This document shows, one piece after another, positions 42,552 to 51,038 of a DNA stretch of 64,000 bases. Source of the stretch: Lentimicrobium sp. (lineage in GTDB: Bacteria > Bacteroidota > Bacteroidia > Bacteroidales > Lentimicrobiaceae); NCBI GenBank assembly GCA_019429275.1, contig JAHYJC010000005.1:1-64000 (forward strand), given 5' to 3'. Position 1 is the first letter of the stretch; every line of letters starts with the position of its first letter. The translations under genes and the position numbers were made by a program. The notes under the pieces are model-generated. The model was not told the DNA's origin. It saw only the letters and a program-made list of their open reading frames with translations, and searched no databases.

Positions 42552-43586
42552 TCATTTCTTCCTTGGTTTGTACCCTGATTTTTCTAGAATTTCTCTTGAA
42601 CTTCCGTTTGCCAAAAGCGATGTCAGCGGGATGTTGTTTTTTTTCATGTAAGACTTAACAATCTGCATTCCCAGCCAGGCTCCTGTGCGTGCTGGCGAAT
42701 CCTGTGAAAAGGACGAGGTAAAGGGTCCGTCAACCATAAACATACTCCTCGATTTTGAATCGGTGCCGTATAGCAGCTCATTCTCGATAATAAATTGCCA
42801 GAGGTTGCTTTCATTGTCAATGCACCATTTATGCTGGTTCTGATTAAATCCTGCAATTATGTGTTCATTTGTACCGGGCAGGAGTTTCTGGGCAAAATAC
42901 AGCAGTTTTCCTTCTTCAATCATTGCGTCCAGTAGAGTATAGGGGCCAGTTTGTTCTGGAATAAACGGATAAGCCATCTCTTTCATGCAGGTTGGAATTA
43001 TATGCTCAGCAGTAAACCGGCTTGAAAGATAAATCGGAATCCCCATTTTCTTATACATTTCATAATCCTTGCCCAGAAACATATCCAGCGCAATTATAAT
43101 TACTGAATCAGCATATTTAACCGGATACTGAAAATCGAAACCAGAAACATAGGTATAAGTTTGGTGTAATACTTTTGTCCCGGTTTCACGTGCGAAATTT
43201 TCAAATGCTTTGTTTAGCCCTGCAGTAAGGCTGTTGAGGTCAGGATACTGTTTTTTTACCTCCTGGTATGCGTCCTGATTGATATCACTGCTGATAAATG
43301 CACTTATTTGGTTAATGTCGTCAGGAGTGAAGTCGCCACTACCCAAAAATACACTGAATTCCGGAACAAGCCTTTTGAGGTTTGTTTCCAGGTTTGCTTT
43401 ATCAATCTCAAAGAGAGCTGTTTCGTAACGCTTGATGCGGAAAGCCACTTTCTCTGGTAGGGAAATTTGACTATTGTTTAATGAATCGGGCCGATTAACG
43501 TCAGAATTCTGATTTTTGCTTATGCATCCTTTAATCAGGATTACCATTGAAACAATGAGAAGAAAAGAAAAATTTGATTTATTCAT
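42552..43586 (-). CDS. gldB: Gliding motility lipoprotein GldB-like
   Basis: Predicted lipoprotein: MNKSNFSFLLIVSMVILIKGCISKN has a lipobox (IKGC). The body matches the GldB family as I know it: FRIKRYETALFEIDKANLETNLKRLVPEFSVFLG near the start, then YADSVIIIALDMFLGKDYEMYKKMGIPIYLSSRF, MIEEGKLLYFAQKLLPG, and GPFTSSFSQDSPARTGAWLGMQIVKSYM at the end. GldB is needed for gliding in Flavobacteria and is conserved in non-gliding Bacteroidota. ATG 43586 is used; the track start 43601 is a TTG. nadE is close by, as often seen around gldB/gldC. A GldC gene is not seen in the window. Confidence 0.85.
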   Translation of the reverse strand: MNKSNFSFLLIVSMVILIKGCISKNQNSDVNRPDSLNNSQISLPEKVAFRIKRYETALFEIDKANLETNLKRLVPEFSVFLGSGDFTPDDINQISAFISSDINQDAYQEVKKQYPDLNSLTAGLNKAFENFARETGTKVLHQTYTYVSGFDFQYPVKYADSVIIIALDMFLGKDYEMYKKMGIPIYLSSRFTAEHIIPTCMKEMAYPFIPEQTGPYTLLDAMIEEGKLLYFAQKLLPGTNEHIIAGFNQNQHKWCIDNESNLWQFIIENELLYGTDSKSRSMFMVDGPFTSSFSQDSPARTGAWLGMQIVKSYMKKNNIPLTSLLANGSSREILEKSGYKPRKK

Positions 43587-43623
43587 GGAATTAAGATTCA
43601 ATTAATTGCAGTGCAAAATAAAT

Positions 43624-43654
43624 AAAAAACCCCCGAAAAGGAAGAATCAGGGGT
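43624..43654 (-). terminator. Terminator between the barrel-protein gene and gldB
   Basis: On the minus strand ACCCC pairs with GGGGT over a long loop, followed by a run of T residues. It lies between the stop of the 43676 gene and the start of gldB. Confidence 0.5.
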
Positions 43655-43675
43655 GTAGAAACGTCATTTGGCAGT

Positions 43676-44269
43676 CTAAAGTAATTTTATTCCCAGGCCG
43701 GCTACCAACAAATTGTTTTTCAGCGTCAGGTCATTGTTTTTTGAAAAGTCACTCATTCCAATTTCATACCTCAGGTCAAAAGTAAAAATCAGAAAGTCAA
43801 TGCCGGCTCCGACCTGAATGCCCCAGTTGGCCCCATTGATTTCTTCTTCTGTGATAGCGGATAACCAGTTTTGGCTGTTGACGTCTTTATTGACTGCAAG
43901 CGAAGCAACAGGGCCGCCCATCACCCTGACATTAAAAAGCCTGGCATCCATTACTTCAATTCCAAGCAGAAGCGGAATATCTAATGTTTTGACGTGTATT
44001 GTTTTATTGCTTTCAGGAATATCATTATTATATAATTCTCCCTTCCTATTCATAAACGAAATCTCTGGCTGCAGGTAAATTTTATTTCCCAATCTCACAA
44101 ATATGCCAAAATTAAGTGATCCTTTTATTTGCTCCTCAATCATCACGTTATCTGAGGAGAAATTGGAAAAAGATGCACCGGCCTTAGGCCCAAAAGTTAA
44201 TGAAGGAATCTGTGCCTGAACTAATGATGCTGTTATGAAAATCAACATCAAAAATATTAGCCTCTTCAT
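43676..44269 (-). CDS. Outer-membrane beta-barrel protein (porin/PorT-like family)
   Basis: A 197-residue predicted eight-stranded barrel. Signal peptide MKRLIFLMLIFITASLVQAQ, then alternating hydrophobic strands (SLTFGPKAGASFSNFSSDN, GSLNFGIFVRLGNKIYLQPEISFM, LDIPLLLGIEVMDARLFNVRVMGGPVASL, NWGIQVGAGIDFLIFTFDLRYEIGMSDF), ending with a hydrophobic residue (LGIKLL) as barrels do. ATG 44269 is used. The track start at 44380 and the alternative ATG at 44287 lie upstream of, or just outside, the -7 box and its start site. It is divergent from a second barrel gene at 44394. Cargo or function unknown. Confidence 0.82.
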   Translation of the reverse strand: MKRLIFLMLIFITASLVQAQIPSLTFGPKAGASFSNFSSDNVMIEEQIKGSLNFGIFVRLGNKIYLQPEISFMNRKGELYNNDIPESNKTIHVKTLDIPLLLGIEVMDARLFNVRVMGGPVASLAVNKDVNSQNWLSAITEEEINGANWGIQVGAGIDFLIFTFDLRYEIGMSDFSKNNDLTLKNNLLVAGLGIKLL

Positions 44270-44289
44270 AGGATTGATCTTTGACATTA

Positions 44290-44297
44290 CAAATATA
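44290..44297 (-). promoter_or_regulatory. -7 box of the 43676-44269 barrel gene
   Basis: TATATTTG on the minus strand. The transcription start near 44283 lies downstream of the rejected starts at 44380 and 44287 and upstream of ATG 44269. Confidence 0.6.
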
Positions 44298-44362
44298 ATA
44301 TCGAATTGGACACATAAATACAAATAACTTTTAAATGAACTAAATATTGTCGCAAAGCTTTG

Positions 44363-44370
44363 TATTTTTG
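44363..44370 (+). promoter_or_regulatory. -7 box of the 44394 barrel gene
   Basis: TATTTTTG, 23 bases before the ATG. The two divergent barrel genes thus have back-to-back promoters about 65 bases apart. Confidence 0.58.
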
Positions 44371-44393
44371 CATAAAACAAAATCCAGGTAATT

Positions 44394-45092
44394 ATGAAAT
44401 CATTCAGAAATATTTTTTTTATTGGTGTTGCATTAATGCTGATGGCAAGCCCGGTTAATTCTTATGCACAGTACCAGTCTATAGCATTAGGTGTTAAAAT
44501 TGCCCCAAATATTGGCTGGCTTAGGGCTGATCTGGAAAATTATTCCAATGAAGGCATTGTCACGGGTATTGGCTGGGGGCTGATTTCCGATTTTTATTTT
44601 GCTGAAAACTACGCTTTTTCAACAGGTTTTACTGTTTCATTTCATAATGGTAAAATTTCATATCCCGATCTGCAATCTGATGCTATCGGCGTTTTAAACC
44701 GGAGCTACAGGCTGAAATACATTGATATACCGCTGCTTATAAAAATGAAAACCAATGATTTGGGCAAATTTCGGTTTTTTGGAAATATTGGAATCCAACC
44801 CGGAGTTCGCATTGGTTCAAAAGCCAAAGATTCTTTCAGATCAACCATTCCACCAATGACAATTACAAAAGACTGGCATGCAATTGATTCACAAACAAAC
44901 CTGTTTAGAGCAACCATGGTTATTGGAGGAGGAATTGAATATCCAATCGATAATTCAACGGCAATTATTGCTGGAATCAATTTTATAAATGGTTTGTCAG
45001 ATGTTCTCAAAGGCGACAATCGGGTAAATACAGCTGTCGAGCACAAAGGAGTTCCCAATGCTTTTGAATTGACCATAGGAGTTATTTTTTAG
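44394..45092 (+). CDS. Outer-membrane beta-barrel protein (PorT family)
   Basis: A 232-residue predicted barrel. Signal peptide MKSFRNIFFIGVALMLMASPVNSYAQ; strands such as ALGVKIAPNIGWLRADLENYSNEGIVTGIGWGLISDFYFAENYAFSTGFTVSFHNGKISY, RLKYIDIPLLIKMKTNDLGKFRFFGNIGIQPGVRIG and RATMVIGGGIEYPIDNSTAIIAGINFINGL. It ends with the aromatic-terminated strand ELTIGVIF. The YIDIPLLIK strand is typical of PorT-like proteins. Whether it is the T9SS PorT/SprT itself cannot be decided; the gldB neighbourhood makes an envelope or T9SS link attractive but unproven. Confidence 0.83.
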   Translation: MKSFRNIFFIGVALMLMASPVNSYAQYQSIALGVKIAPNIGWLRADLENYSNEGIVTGIGWGLISDFYFAENYAFSTGFTVSFHNGKISYPDLQSDAIGVLNRSYRLKYIDIPLLIKMKTNDLGKFRFFGNIGIQPGVRIGSKAKDSFRSTIPPMTITKDWHAIDSQTNLFRATMVIGGGIEYPIDNSTAIIAGINFINGLSDVLKGDNRVNTAVEHKGVPNAFELTIGVIF

Positions 45093-45182
45093 ATAGTTCC
45101 CAAAGGTTTTTTTGATTCCCTGGCAAAATCCGGAAACCTGACCTCCCTGGAATGGTTTAACATAATCATAGGAATAAGATCT

Positions 45183-46829
45183 ATGAAAATTGCACTTGCC
45201 CAGCTCAATTATCTGATTGGCGATTTCACCGGCAATAGTCAGAAAATCATCGGTGCCATAGCTTCTGCACGCAAATCCGGCGCCGAACTTGTGGTCTTCG
45301 CCGAAATGGCCCTTACAGGTTATCCCGCCGGAGATTACCTTGAATTTGATGATTTTATTAATCAAACTGAGAACCACATCCAGTTAATTGCAGCGGAATG
45401 CTGCGGAATTACTGCCATTGTGGGCGGCCCTTCGCGTAACCTGACCGGAAAAGGAAAGCCTCTTTTCAATTCGGCATGGGTGCTGGCAGAAGGCAAGGTG
45501 CAGCAACTGGTGCACAAAAGCCTGTTGCCCAATTACGACGTGTTTGATGAATACCGTTATTTTGAGCCAGCCACAGGTTACTCTCTTTCTCAAATTAACG
45601 GAACCCTTATGGCTGTGACCATTTGCGAAGATATCTGGAATACCGGAGAAATTCCACTATATCAGCGTTTTCCGCTTGATGAAGCCATTACCCTTAAACC
45701 TGAACTGATTATCAATATTGCGGCTTCGCCTTTTCACTATAACCAGGCTCTTAATCGCCGGCAGGTGATGAGAGATAATGCATTGAAGTATAAGTTGCCC
45801 GTGGTTTATGTAAACCAGGTAGGCGCGCAAACAGAACTCATTTTTGATGGTGGCTCCCTGGCCTGCGATAGCGGGGGAAATGTTCGCACGATCTTACCTT
45901 TTTTTGCCGAGAATTTGCAGATTATTGAAACCGAAAAATCATGGTATAATGTACTTCCTGCTGCCGAAGTATTAATCGATGAAACAGAGGTTGATATTGC
46001 CCTTATGCATGATGCACTGGTGCTTGGCATCCGCGACTATTTCGGGAAAATGGGTTTCAGTAAAGCCGTTCTTGGGCTTTCGGGCGGTATCGATTCAGCA
46101 GTTACCCTGGCTTTGTCAGCCGAAGCTCTTGGCCCGGAGAATGTTCATGGCATTCTGTTGCCCTCCGAATTTTCGAGTGATCATTCCATTGCAGATGCAA
46201 AAGGACTTGCTCTGAGCCTTGGCTGCCCCCACGAAATCATTCAAATAGCAGATGTATTTCAAACCCTCACTGACACAATGCAGCCATTTTTTAAGGAACT
46301 GCCCTTCGGCCTGACCGAAGAAAATATGCAGGCCCGCATAAGAGCAGTCATTCTGATGGCTTTGGCAAACAAGTTTGGCTACATTCTGCTGAATACCAGC
46401 AACAAAAGCGAAGCAGCAGTGGGATATGGCACGCTCTACGGCGATATGTGCGGTGGGCTTTCAGTGTTGGGCGACGTTTATAAAACCGATGTTTACCAAC
46501 TTGCGCACTACATCAATCGTGAGAAAGAGATTATTCCGCTGAACTCAATTGTAAAGCCGCCTTCGGCAGAATTACGCCCCGGTCAAAAGGATAGCGATTC
46601 CCTGCCCGAATATGAGGTGCTCGATAAATTGCTATTCCAGTACATCGAAAAACGCAAGGGCAGAATGGAACTTGAAAAAATGGGTTTTGAGCCACAATTG
46701 GTAGCACGCGTGCTGAAAATGGTGAATTCAAACGAGTGGAAACGCAAACAATCACCACCCATACTTAGGGTTTCACCAAAAGCCTTTGGTGGTGGGAGGC
46801 GTATGCCAATTGTGGGGAAGTATCTATAA
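45183..46829 (+). CDS. nadE: Glutamine-dependent NAD+ synthetase
   Basis: Two-domain enzyme amidating nicotinic acid adenine dinucleotide to NAD+. The N-terminal nitrilase-type glutaminase (about residues 1-260) has the catalytic triad visible in VFAEMALTGYPAGD (Glu), VHKSLLPNYDVFDEYRYFEP (Lys) and VTICEDIW (Cys). The C-terminal synthetase (about 275-548) has the PP-loop LGLSGGIDSAVTLALSAEALG, LNTSNKSEAAVGYGTLYGDMCGG and PPSAELRPGQKDSDSLPEYEVLD. The 548-residue length is typical of the bacterial two-domain form. It ends in a strong terminator. Confidence 0.96.
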   Translation: MKIALAQLNYLIGDFTGNSQKIIGAIASARKSGAELVVFAEMALTGYPAGDYLEFDDFINQTENHIQLIAAECCGITAIVGGPSRNLTGKGKPLFNSAWVLAEGKVQQLVHKSLLPNYDVFDEYRYFEPATGYSLSQINGTLMAVTICEDIWNTGEIPLYQRFPLDEAITLKPELIINIAASPFHYNQALNRRQVMRDNALKYKLPVVYVNQVGAQTELIFDGGSLACDSGGNVRTILPFFAENLQIIETEKSWYNVLPAAEVLIDETEVDIALMHDALVLGIRDYFGKMGFSKAVLGLSGGIDSAVTLALSAEALGPENVHGILLPSEFSSDHSIADAKGLALSLGCPHEIIQIADVFQTLTDTMQPFFKELPFGLTEENMQARIRAVILMALANKFGYILLNTSNKSEAAVGYGTLYGDMCGGLSVLGDVYKTDVYQLAHYINREKEIIPLNSIVKPPSAELRPGQKDSDSLPEYEVLDKLLFQYIEKRKGRMELEKMGFEPQLVARVLKMVNSNEWKRKQSPPILRVSPKAFGGGRRMPIVGKYL

Positions 46830-46857
46830 AATGGTGGTCATCATCTCACTCAAATAA

Positions 46858-46894
46858 AAAAATCCGGATTCAGTCAACATGAATCCGGATTTTT
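46858..46894. terminator. Bidirectional terminator between nadE and the nifU-like gene
   Basis: A perfect 15-bp stem (AAAAATCCGGATTCA / TGAATCCGGATTTTT) with a 7-base loop and flanking A/T tracts serves both convergent genes. Confidence 0.9.
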
Positions 46895-46908
46895 CGCAAT
46901 GTGAAGCT

Positions 46909-47154
46909 TTAAATATTCAGCGCTTCCACCGATTTGATTTCGGGTAATGCTTTTTTTACTGCCTCTTCAACACCGTTTTTGAGGGTCATGCGGCTATATG
47001 GGCAGGAACCGCAGGCTCCCTGCAATTCAACATTTACAACTTTGTCTTCGGTAAGTTCAACAAAGCTGATGTCGCCGCCATCGGCCTGAAGGTAAGGACG
47101 GATTTGGTCAATGATGTTTTTCACTTTTACAGTGAGTTCTTCGTGATTTGACAT
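46909..47154 (-). CDS. NifU C-terminal (Nfu) domain iron-sulfur scaffold protein
   Basis: An 81-residue protein consisting only of the Nfu domain. DQIRPYLQADGGDISFVELTEDKVVNVELQGACGSCPYSRMTLKNGVEEAV has the CxxC (GACGSCP) that bridges a [4Fe-4S] cluster between two subunits. It carries or builds clusters for target proteins. It is 33 bases downstream of mrp, a P-loop cluster carrier, so the pair is functionally coherent. An A15 tract on its coding strand (47156-47170) stands immediately before its ATG. Confidence 0.93.
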   Translation of the reverse strand: MSNHEELTVKVKNIIDQIRPYLQADGGDISFVELTEDKVVNVELQGACGSCPYSRMTLKNGVEEAVKKALPEIKSVEALNI

Positions 47155-47155
47155 A

Positions 47156-47170
47156 TTTTTTTTTTTTTTT
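47156..47170 (-). repeat. A15 homopolymer immediately before the nifU-like start codon
   Basis: Fifteen consecutive A residues on the coding strand lie two bases before the ATG. Polymerase slippage could alter its length. An A-rich leader may also aid translation initiation, since a Shine-Dalgarno sequence is absent. Confidence 0.85.
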
Positions 47171-47187
47171 GAGTTTTAAACTAAAGA

Positions 47188-48288
47188 TTATCTGATTATT
47201 TCAACAATTTTGGTTGCTTCCATTGTAGCATTCCTTATGGCAACCTGCTGTGCTGTTTTTTCGGCCAGTTGCCTGAAAGCTTCTGAAACCGGAGAACTGT
47301 GATCCAGCACAATCGGTATTCCGCTATCGCCCGATTCGCAAATGCCCTGAACCAGCGGAATTTGACCGAGTAAGGGAATTTTGTGCTCTTCAGCAAGGTG
47401 TTTTCCACCTTCTTTGCCAAAGATAAAATATTTATTTTCAGGAAGTTCGGCAGGAGTAAACCAGGCCATATTCTCAATGAGTCCGAGCACAGGTACTTTG
47501 ATGGTGTCCTGCGTAAACATGCCGATGGCCTTGCGGGCATCAGCCAATGCAACTTCCTGCGGAGTTGTTACTATACAAACTCCGGTAACTGGCAATTGTT
47601 GAACAATGGTAAGGTGTATGTCGCCGGTTCCGGGGGGCATATCAATCACCATGTAATCAAGTTCACCCCAGTCGGCTTCACTGAAAAGCTGCGTAAGCGC
47701 ATTGCTGGCCATTGGCCCGCGCCAAACCAGTGCTTTTGCCGGATCAACAAAAAAACCGACTGATAAAATGCTGATTCCGTGTTTTTTAACAGGTACAACA
47801 AGCATCTTGCCGTCTTTTTCAATGGCGTGAGGTTTGGTTAGTTTTTCGTTGAACATGACCGGAACAGAAGGTCCGTAGATGTCGGCATCTATCAGGCCAA
47901 CCCTGGCTCCGGAAAGGCCCAGGGCAACTGCAAGGTTTGCAGCAACGGTAGATTTACCTACTCCTCCCTTGCCCGATGCAACAGCTATAATATTTTTTAC
48001 GCCCTGAAGCAAGGGTTGTTTCACGGCCCTCCGTGTGGTGACGCGTGAAGTCATCTCAACATTCACTTCGGCCTGTTGATCAACAAGTTGATGAATTGCG
48101 GTGATGCAATCCTGCTTTATCTTATCTTTTAAAGGACATGCCGGCGTTGTTAAAACAACTTTAAAGTTTACCTTGTTTCCATCTACCTGCAAATCTTCTA
48201 TCATGTTCAATGTAATGAGGTCTAGATGCAGGTCTGGATCATTAACAGTTCTTAAAGCATTGATAATTAATTCATTGTAAAGAGTCAT
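47188..48288 (-). CDS. mrp: Mrp/NBP35-family iron-sulfur cluster carrier ATPase
   Basis: P-loop ATPase that carries [4Fe-4S] clusters (ApbC/Mrp). The N-terminal DUF59/MIP18 domain (about residues 1-90; NDPDLHLDLITLNMIEDLQVDGNKV) is followed by the deviant Walker A AVASGKGGVGKSTVAANLAVALG. IDADIYGPSVPVMF, DYMVIDMPPGTGDIHLTI and IENMAWF follow. The usual CxxC is not obvious at the C-terminus; Bacteroidota Mrp often lacks it. 366 residues. Upstream is only a near-match to the promoter box (TATCTTTA). The nifU-like gene follows 33 bases later on the same strand. Confidence 0.93.
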   Translation of the reverse strand: MTLYNELIINALRTVNDPDLHLDLITLNMIEDLQVDGNKVNFKVVLTTPACPLKDKIKQDCITAIHQLVDQQAEVNVEMTSRVTTRRAVKQPLLQGVKNIIAVASGKGGVGKSTVAANLAVALGLSGARVGLIDADIYGPSVPVMFNEKLTKPHAIEKDGKMLVVPVKKHGISILSVGFFVDPAKALVWRGPMASNALTQLFSEADWGELDYMVIDMPPGTGDIHLTIVQQLPVTGVCIVTTPQEVALADARKAIGMFTQDTIKVPVLGLIENMAWFTPAELPENKYFIFGKEGGKHLAEEHKIPLLGQIPLVQGICESGDSGIPIVLDHSSPVSEAFRQLAEKTAQQVAIRNATMEATKIVEIIR

Positions 48289-48347
48289 GTTGGTATTTGC
48301 TGTATTAATTTAGATTTGGTAAAGATAAGGTTTTTTATAATTTCCAA

Positions 48348-48363
48348 CCTGCCAGCCGGCAGG
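48348..48363. repeat. Small GC-rich palindrome CCTGCC-AGCC-GGCAGG
   Basis: A 6-bp perfect stem with a 4-base loop, much richer in G+C than its A/T-rich surroundings in the mrp-ABC-F gap. It resembles short dispersed palindromes of Bacteroidota genomes and shares the CCTG...CAGG core with the repeat at 11570. Copy number cannot be judged here. Confidence 0.5.
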
Positions 48364-48463
48364 CTGATTTCCAATTTCAAATTTTGGATTGTTAAATTTG
48401 GATTTTGGTATTCGGATTTCTCTGGCCTGCTTCTGAATCATTAAGGATTGTCTGCTCATTATT

Positions 48464-50113
48464 TCATACTTTTGGTCTGGCTGTTCTCTCTATTTCCTTC
48501 AGGTTATCCAGTTTCTTTTTTGCCAAAAAACTGTTGATGTTGCCCAGATGTTCTTTTATTTGTTTGTTTCCGAACTCAAAAACCTTGTTTACCAGTCCAT
48601 TAAGAAAGTCCCGATCGTGCGAAACCAGAATCAGTGTACCGTCATAATCTTGTAAAGCACTTTTGAGGATATCCTTGGTTTTTATGTCAAGATGATTGGT
48701 TGGCTCATCGAGGATAAGCAGGTTTACCGGCTCGAGCAACAATTTGATCATGGCAAGGCGGGTGCGCTCACCGCCTGAAAGCACCTTTACTTTTTTGTCC
48801 CAGCTATCTCCGCCAAACATAAAAGCACCGAGAATATCCCTGATTTTTGTCCGGATATCTCCTTTGGCTACATCATCAATGGTCTGAAAAACAGTAATTT
48901 CTTCATCCAGCATTGAAGCTTCATTTTGTGCGAAATATCCGATCAGAGTATTGTGACCAATGCTGAGCTTGCCATGATAATCGGTTTCGCTCATAATGCA
49001 CTTGACCAAAGTTGATTTACCTTCTCCGTTTTTACCAACAAAAGCAACCCTCTCACCTCGTGTAATGTTGAATGAAGCACCCGAAAAGACAGTATGATTA
49101 CCGTAACTTTTAGCTAAATCTTCAAGAATTACCGGATAGCTGCCTGAACGGGGTGATGGTGGAAATTTCAGCCTGAGTGCTGAAGTATCCTCTTCGTCAA
49201 CTTCAATAATGTCAAGTTTTTCCAGCATTTTCACCCTGGATTGTACCTGATTGGTTTTTGAAAAGGTTCCTCTGAACCTGTCAATAAAATCCTGATTGTC
49301 AGCAATGAATTTTTGTTGTTCGTCGAATTGCTTTTGTTGCTGTTCGCGTCTTTCAGCCCGCAACTGCAGGTATGTGGAATAATTTACTTTGTAATCATAA
49401 ATGCGTCCCATGGTCACTTCAATGGTTCGCGTGGTGATGTTATCAATAAAAGCTTTATCGTGAGAAATCACAATTACTGCTTTTGCGCTGTTTATCAAAA
49501 AATCCTCAAACCACTGAATGGATTCAATGTCCATATGGTTTGTCGGTTCATCGAGCAGAATAAGGTCTGGCTTTTGCAAAAGAATTTTCGCCAGTTCAAT
49601 GCGCATTCGCCATCCTCCGCTGAATTCGCTGGTTGGCCTGGTAAAGTCGCTTCTCAGAAAGCCCAGTCCGGTCAATATTTTTTCGACTTCGGCATCGAAG
49701 TTTATATCTTCAAGAGAATAAAATTTTTCGCTTAGTGAAGAAACCTTTTCAATCAACTTATAATATTCGGGCGATTCATAATCGTTGCGCGAATTTAGCA
49801 GGTGGTTAAGGCACTCTATTTCGCGTTCCATATCGTGGATGTGAGCAAAAGCCTGGGCAGCTTCTTCGAAAACCGTGCGTTTATCTTCAGTAAGCAGCTG
49901 TTGAGGCAGATAAGCAATCACGGCATCCTGGGGAGCAGAAATCTTGCCCCGTGAAGGGGTTTTTACTCCGGCAATTATCTTTAGCAGGGTTGATTTTCCG
50001 GCTCCGTTTTTTCCCATCAGGGCTATGCGATCCTTTTCATTAATGGCAAAAGAAATATCCTTAAATAGAGTTGTTCCACCAAATTCAACGGTTAATCCAT
50101 CAACTGAAATCAT
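48464..50113 (-). CDS. ABC-F family ATPase (second copy, YbiT/YheS-like)
   Basis: Two tandem ABC domains in 549 residues, with no membrane segments. The first has GKNGAGKSTLLKIIAG, SEFSGGWRMRIELAKILL and LILLDEPTNHMDIESIQW; the second has GKNGEGKSTLVKCI, VLSGGERTRLAMIKLLL and LLILDEPTNHLDIKTKD. The interdomain linker (about residues 235-310) is a long charged helical arm with EQQQKQFDEQQKFIADNQDFIDRFRGTFSKTNQVQSRVKMLEKLD, as in ribosome-acting ABC-F proteins. It is clearly distinct from the other ABC-F gene at 2133. It has its own -7 box. No resistance function can be inferred. Confidence 0.92.
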   Translation of the reverse strand: MISVDGLTVEFGGTTLFKDISFAINEKDRIALMGKNGAGKSTLLKIIAGVKTPSRGKISAPQDAVIAYLPQQLLTEDKRTVFEEAAQAFAHIHDMEREIECLNHLLNSRNDYESPEYYKLIEKVSSLSEKFYSLEDINFDAEVEKILTGLGFLRSDFTRPTSEFSGGWRMRIELAKILLQKPDLILLDEPTNHMDIESIQWFEDFLINSAKAVIVISHDKAFIDNITTRTIEVTMGRIYDYKVNYSTYLQLRAERREQQQKQFDEQQKFIADNQDFIDRFRGTFSKTNQVQSRVKMLEKLDIIEVDEEDTSALRLKFPPSPRSGSYPVILEDLAKSYGNHTVFSGASFNITRGERVAFVGKNGEGKSTLVKCIMSETDYHGKLSIGHNTLIGYFAQNEASMLDEEITVFQTIDDVAKGDIRTKIRDILGAFMFGGDSWDKKVKVLSGGERTRLAMIKLLLEPVNLLILDEPTNHLDIKTKDILKSALQDYDGTLILVSHDRDFLNGLVNKVFEFGNKQIKEHLGNINSFLAKKKLDNLKEIERTARPKV

Positions 50114-50136
50114 TTATAAATTTTTAAAACAGGGCG

Positions 50137-50144
50137 CAAAGATA
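50137..50144 (-). promoter_or_regulatory. -7 box of the second ABC-F gene
   Basis: TATCTTTG on the minus strand with a TTTG 22 bases upstream (minus strand, 50167-50170); slightly over the usual 19-base spacing. Leader about 17 bases. Confidence 0.55.
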
Positions 50145-50268
50145 CCCTATTTTGTTAATTCACTGCCAAATGTGGATTTCAGATCAACCAATTCCTTCTC
50201 CAAAATAAATATCTATTAAAAGATTTCTCTTCCGGACAGTTTTATTTGAAGATTTTTTGATAATTGGC

Positions 50269-50307
50269 AAAAAAAAATAACCGTTTCAAAATCTGAAACG
50301 GTTATTT
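50269..50307 (-). terminator. Strong terminator of the OmpA/barrel operon
   Basis: A 13-bp stem (AAATAACCGTTTC / GAAACGGTTATTT) with a 7-base loop. On the minus strand it continues into nine T residues, just beyond the barrel gene's stop. Confidence 0.85.
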
Positions 50308-50329
50308 CTGAATGAGTTAAAATTCAGGT

Positions 50330-51010
50330 TTAAAATCTGTATCCGATTGAAAATCCAAATCCGGTGTTCTTGATGGAAGATTCATCTGAGATGGTCAGAC
50401 CTTTGTACTCCGGGTTAATTTTCACCAGGCCAAGTTGGGCGTTCATCTGAACAAACAAACCAGCTGCTATTTCGTAACCAAAGAAAATATTTCCTCCAAC
50501 ATCAAGCGGTTTGTAATAAGGAACGGTTTTTGGGTCGTCAGTTTCCACAACATTCTGGAAGACAATATCCTGCTCAATTGTAGCTGCTCCGCCCACGGAG
50601 GTCTCTGTTTTTCCGCCAATGGCATAACCCAGGTAAGGACCGAATCCAAGAAAAATATAGCCATCACCTAGCGCACCCTTGTAGAGGAAATTCAAAGGTA
50701 ATTCAATGTAGGATAGCTTGAATTTGGTGGTAATTGCATCTTCTTTATTCTGTGCACCCTTGGTTGAGAAAAGCAGTCCGGGTTGGAAGTAAAATTCAGG
50801 AGCTATAGGTATCTGAACATTTGCTCCGGCATGAAATCCCGTGAGCAGATCGTTTTCAATTTTATCGCCTGAAATGTCAGTTCCGTTTAGATTCTGGAAG
50901 TTAACGCCTCCAATTACTCCGAAGGTAAGTCCGGCACCGGCCTGTTGTGAAAAAGTTGCAACTGACAGCAACATGAGTAAGGTTAATATTGAAACAATTT
51001 TACTTTTCAT
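50330..51010 (-). CDS. Outer-membrane beta-barrel protein (porin family)
   Basis: A 226-residue predicted barrel: signal peptide MKSKIVSILTLLMLLSVATFSQ, then strands such as GLTFGVIGGVNFQNLNGTDISGD, TGFHAGANVQIPIAPEFYFQPGLLFSTKGAQ, KLSYIELPLNFLYKGALGDGYIFLGFGPYLGYAIGG and FFGYEIAAGLFVQMNAQLGLV, ending with NTGFGFSIGYRF (terminal Phe typical of barrels). The YIELPLNFLYK strand resembles PorT-like proteins of this window. ATG 51010 is used; the track start at 51070 runs into the preceding gene. It follows the OmpA-like lipoprotein by 28 bases and ends at a strong terminator. Confidence 0.83.
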   Translation of the reverse strand: MKSKIVSILTLLMLLSVATFSQQAGAGLTFGVIGGVNFQNLNGTDISGDKIENDLLTGFHAGANVQIPIAPEFYFQPGLLFSTKGAQNKEDAITTKFKLSYIELPLNFLYKGALGDGYIFLGFGPYLGYAIGGKTETSVGGAATIEQDIVFQNVVETDDPKTVPYYKPLDVGGNIFFGYEIAAGLFVQMNAQLGLVKINPEYKGLTISDESSIKNTGFGFSIGYRF

Positions 51011-51038
51011 TATTCTGATTTTAGGTTGATGGTTTAGG

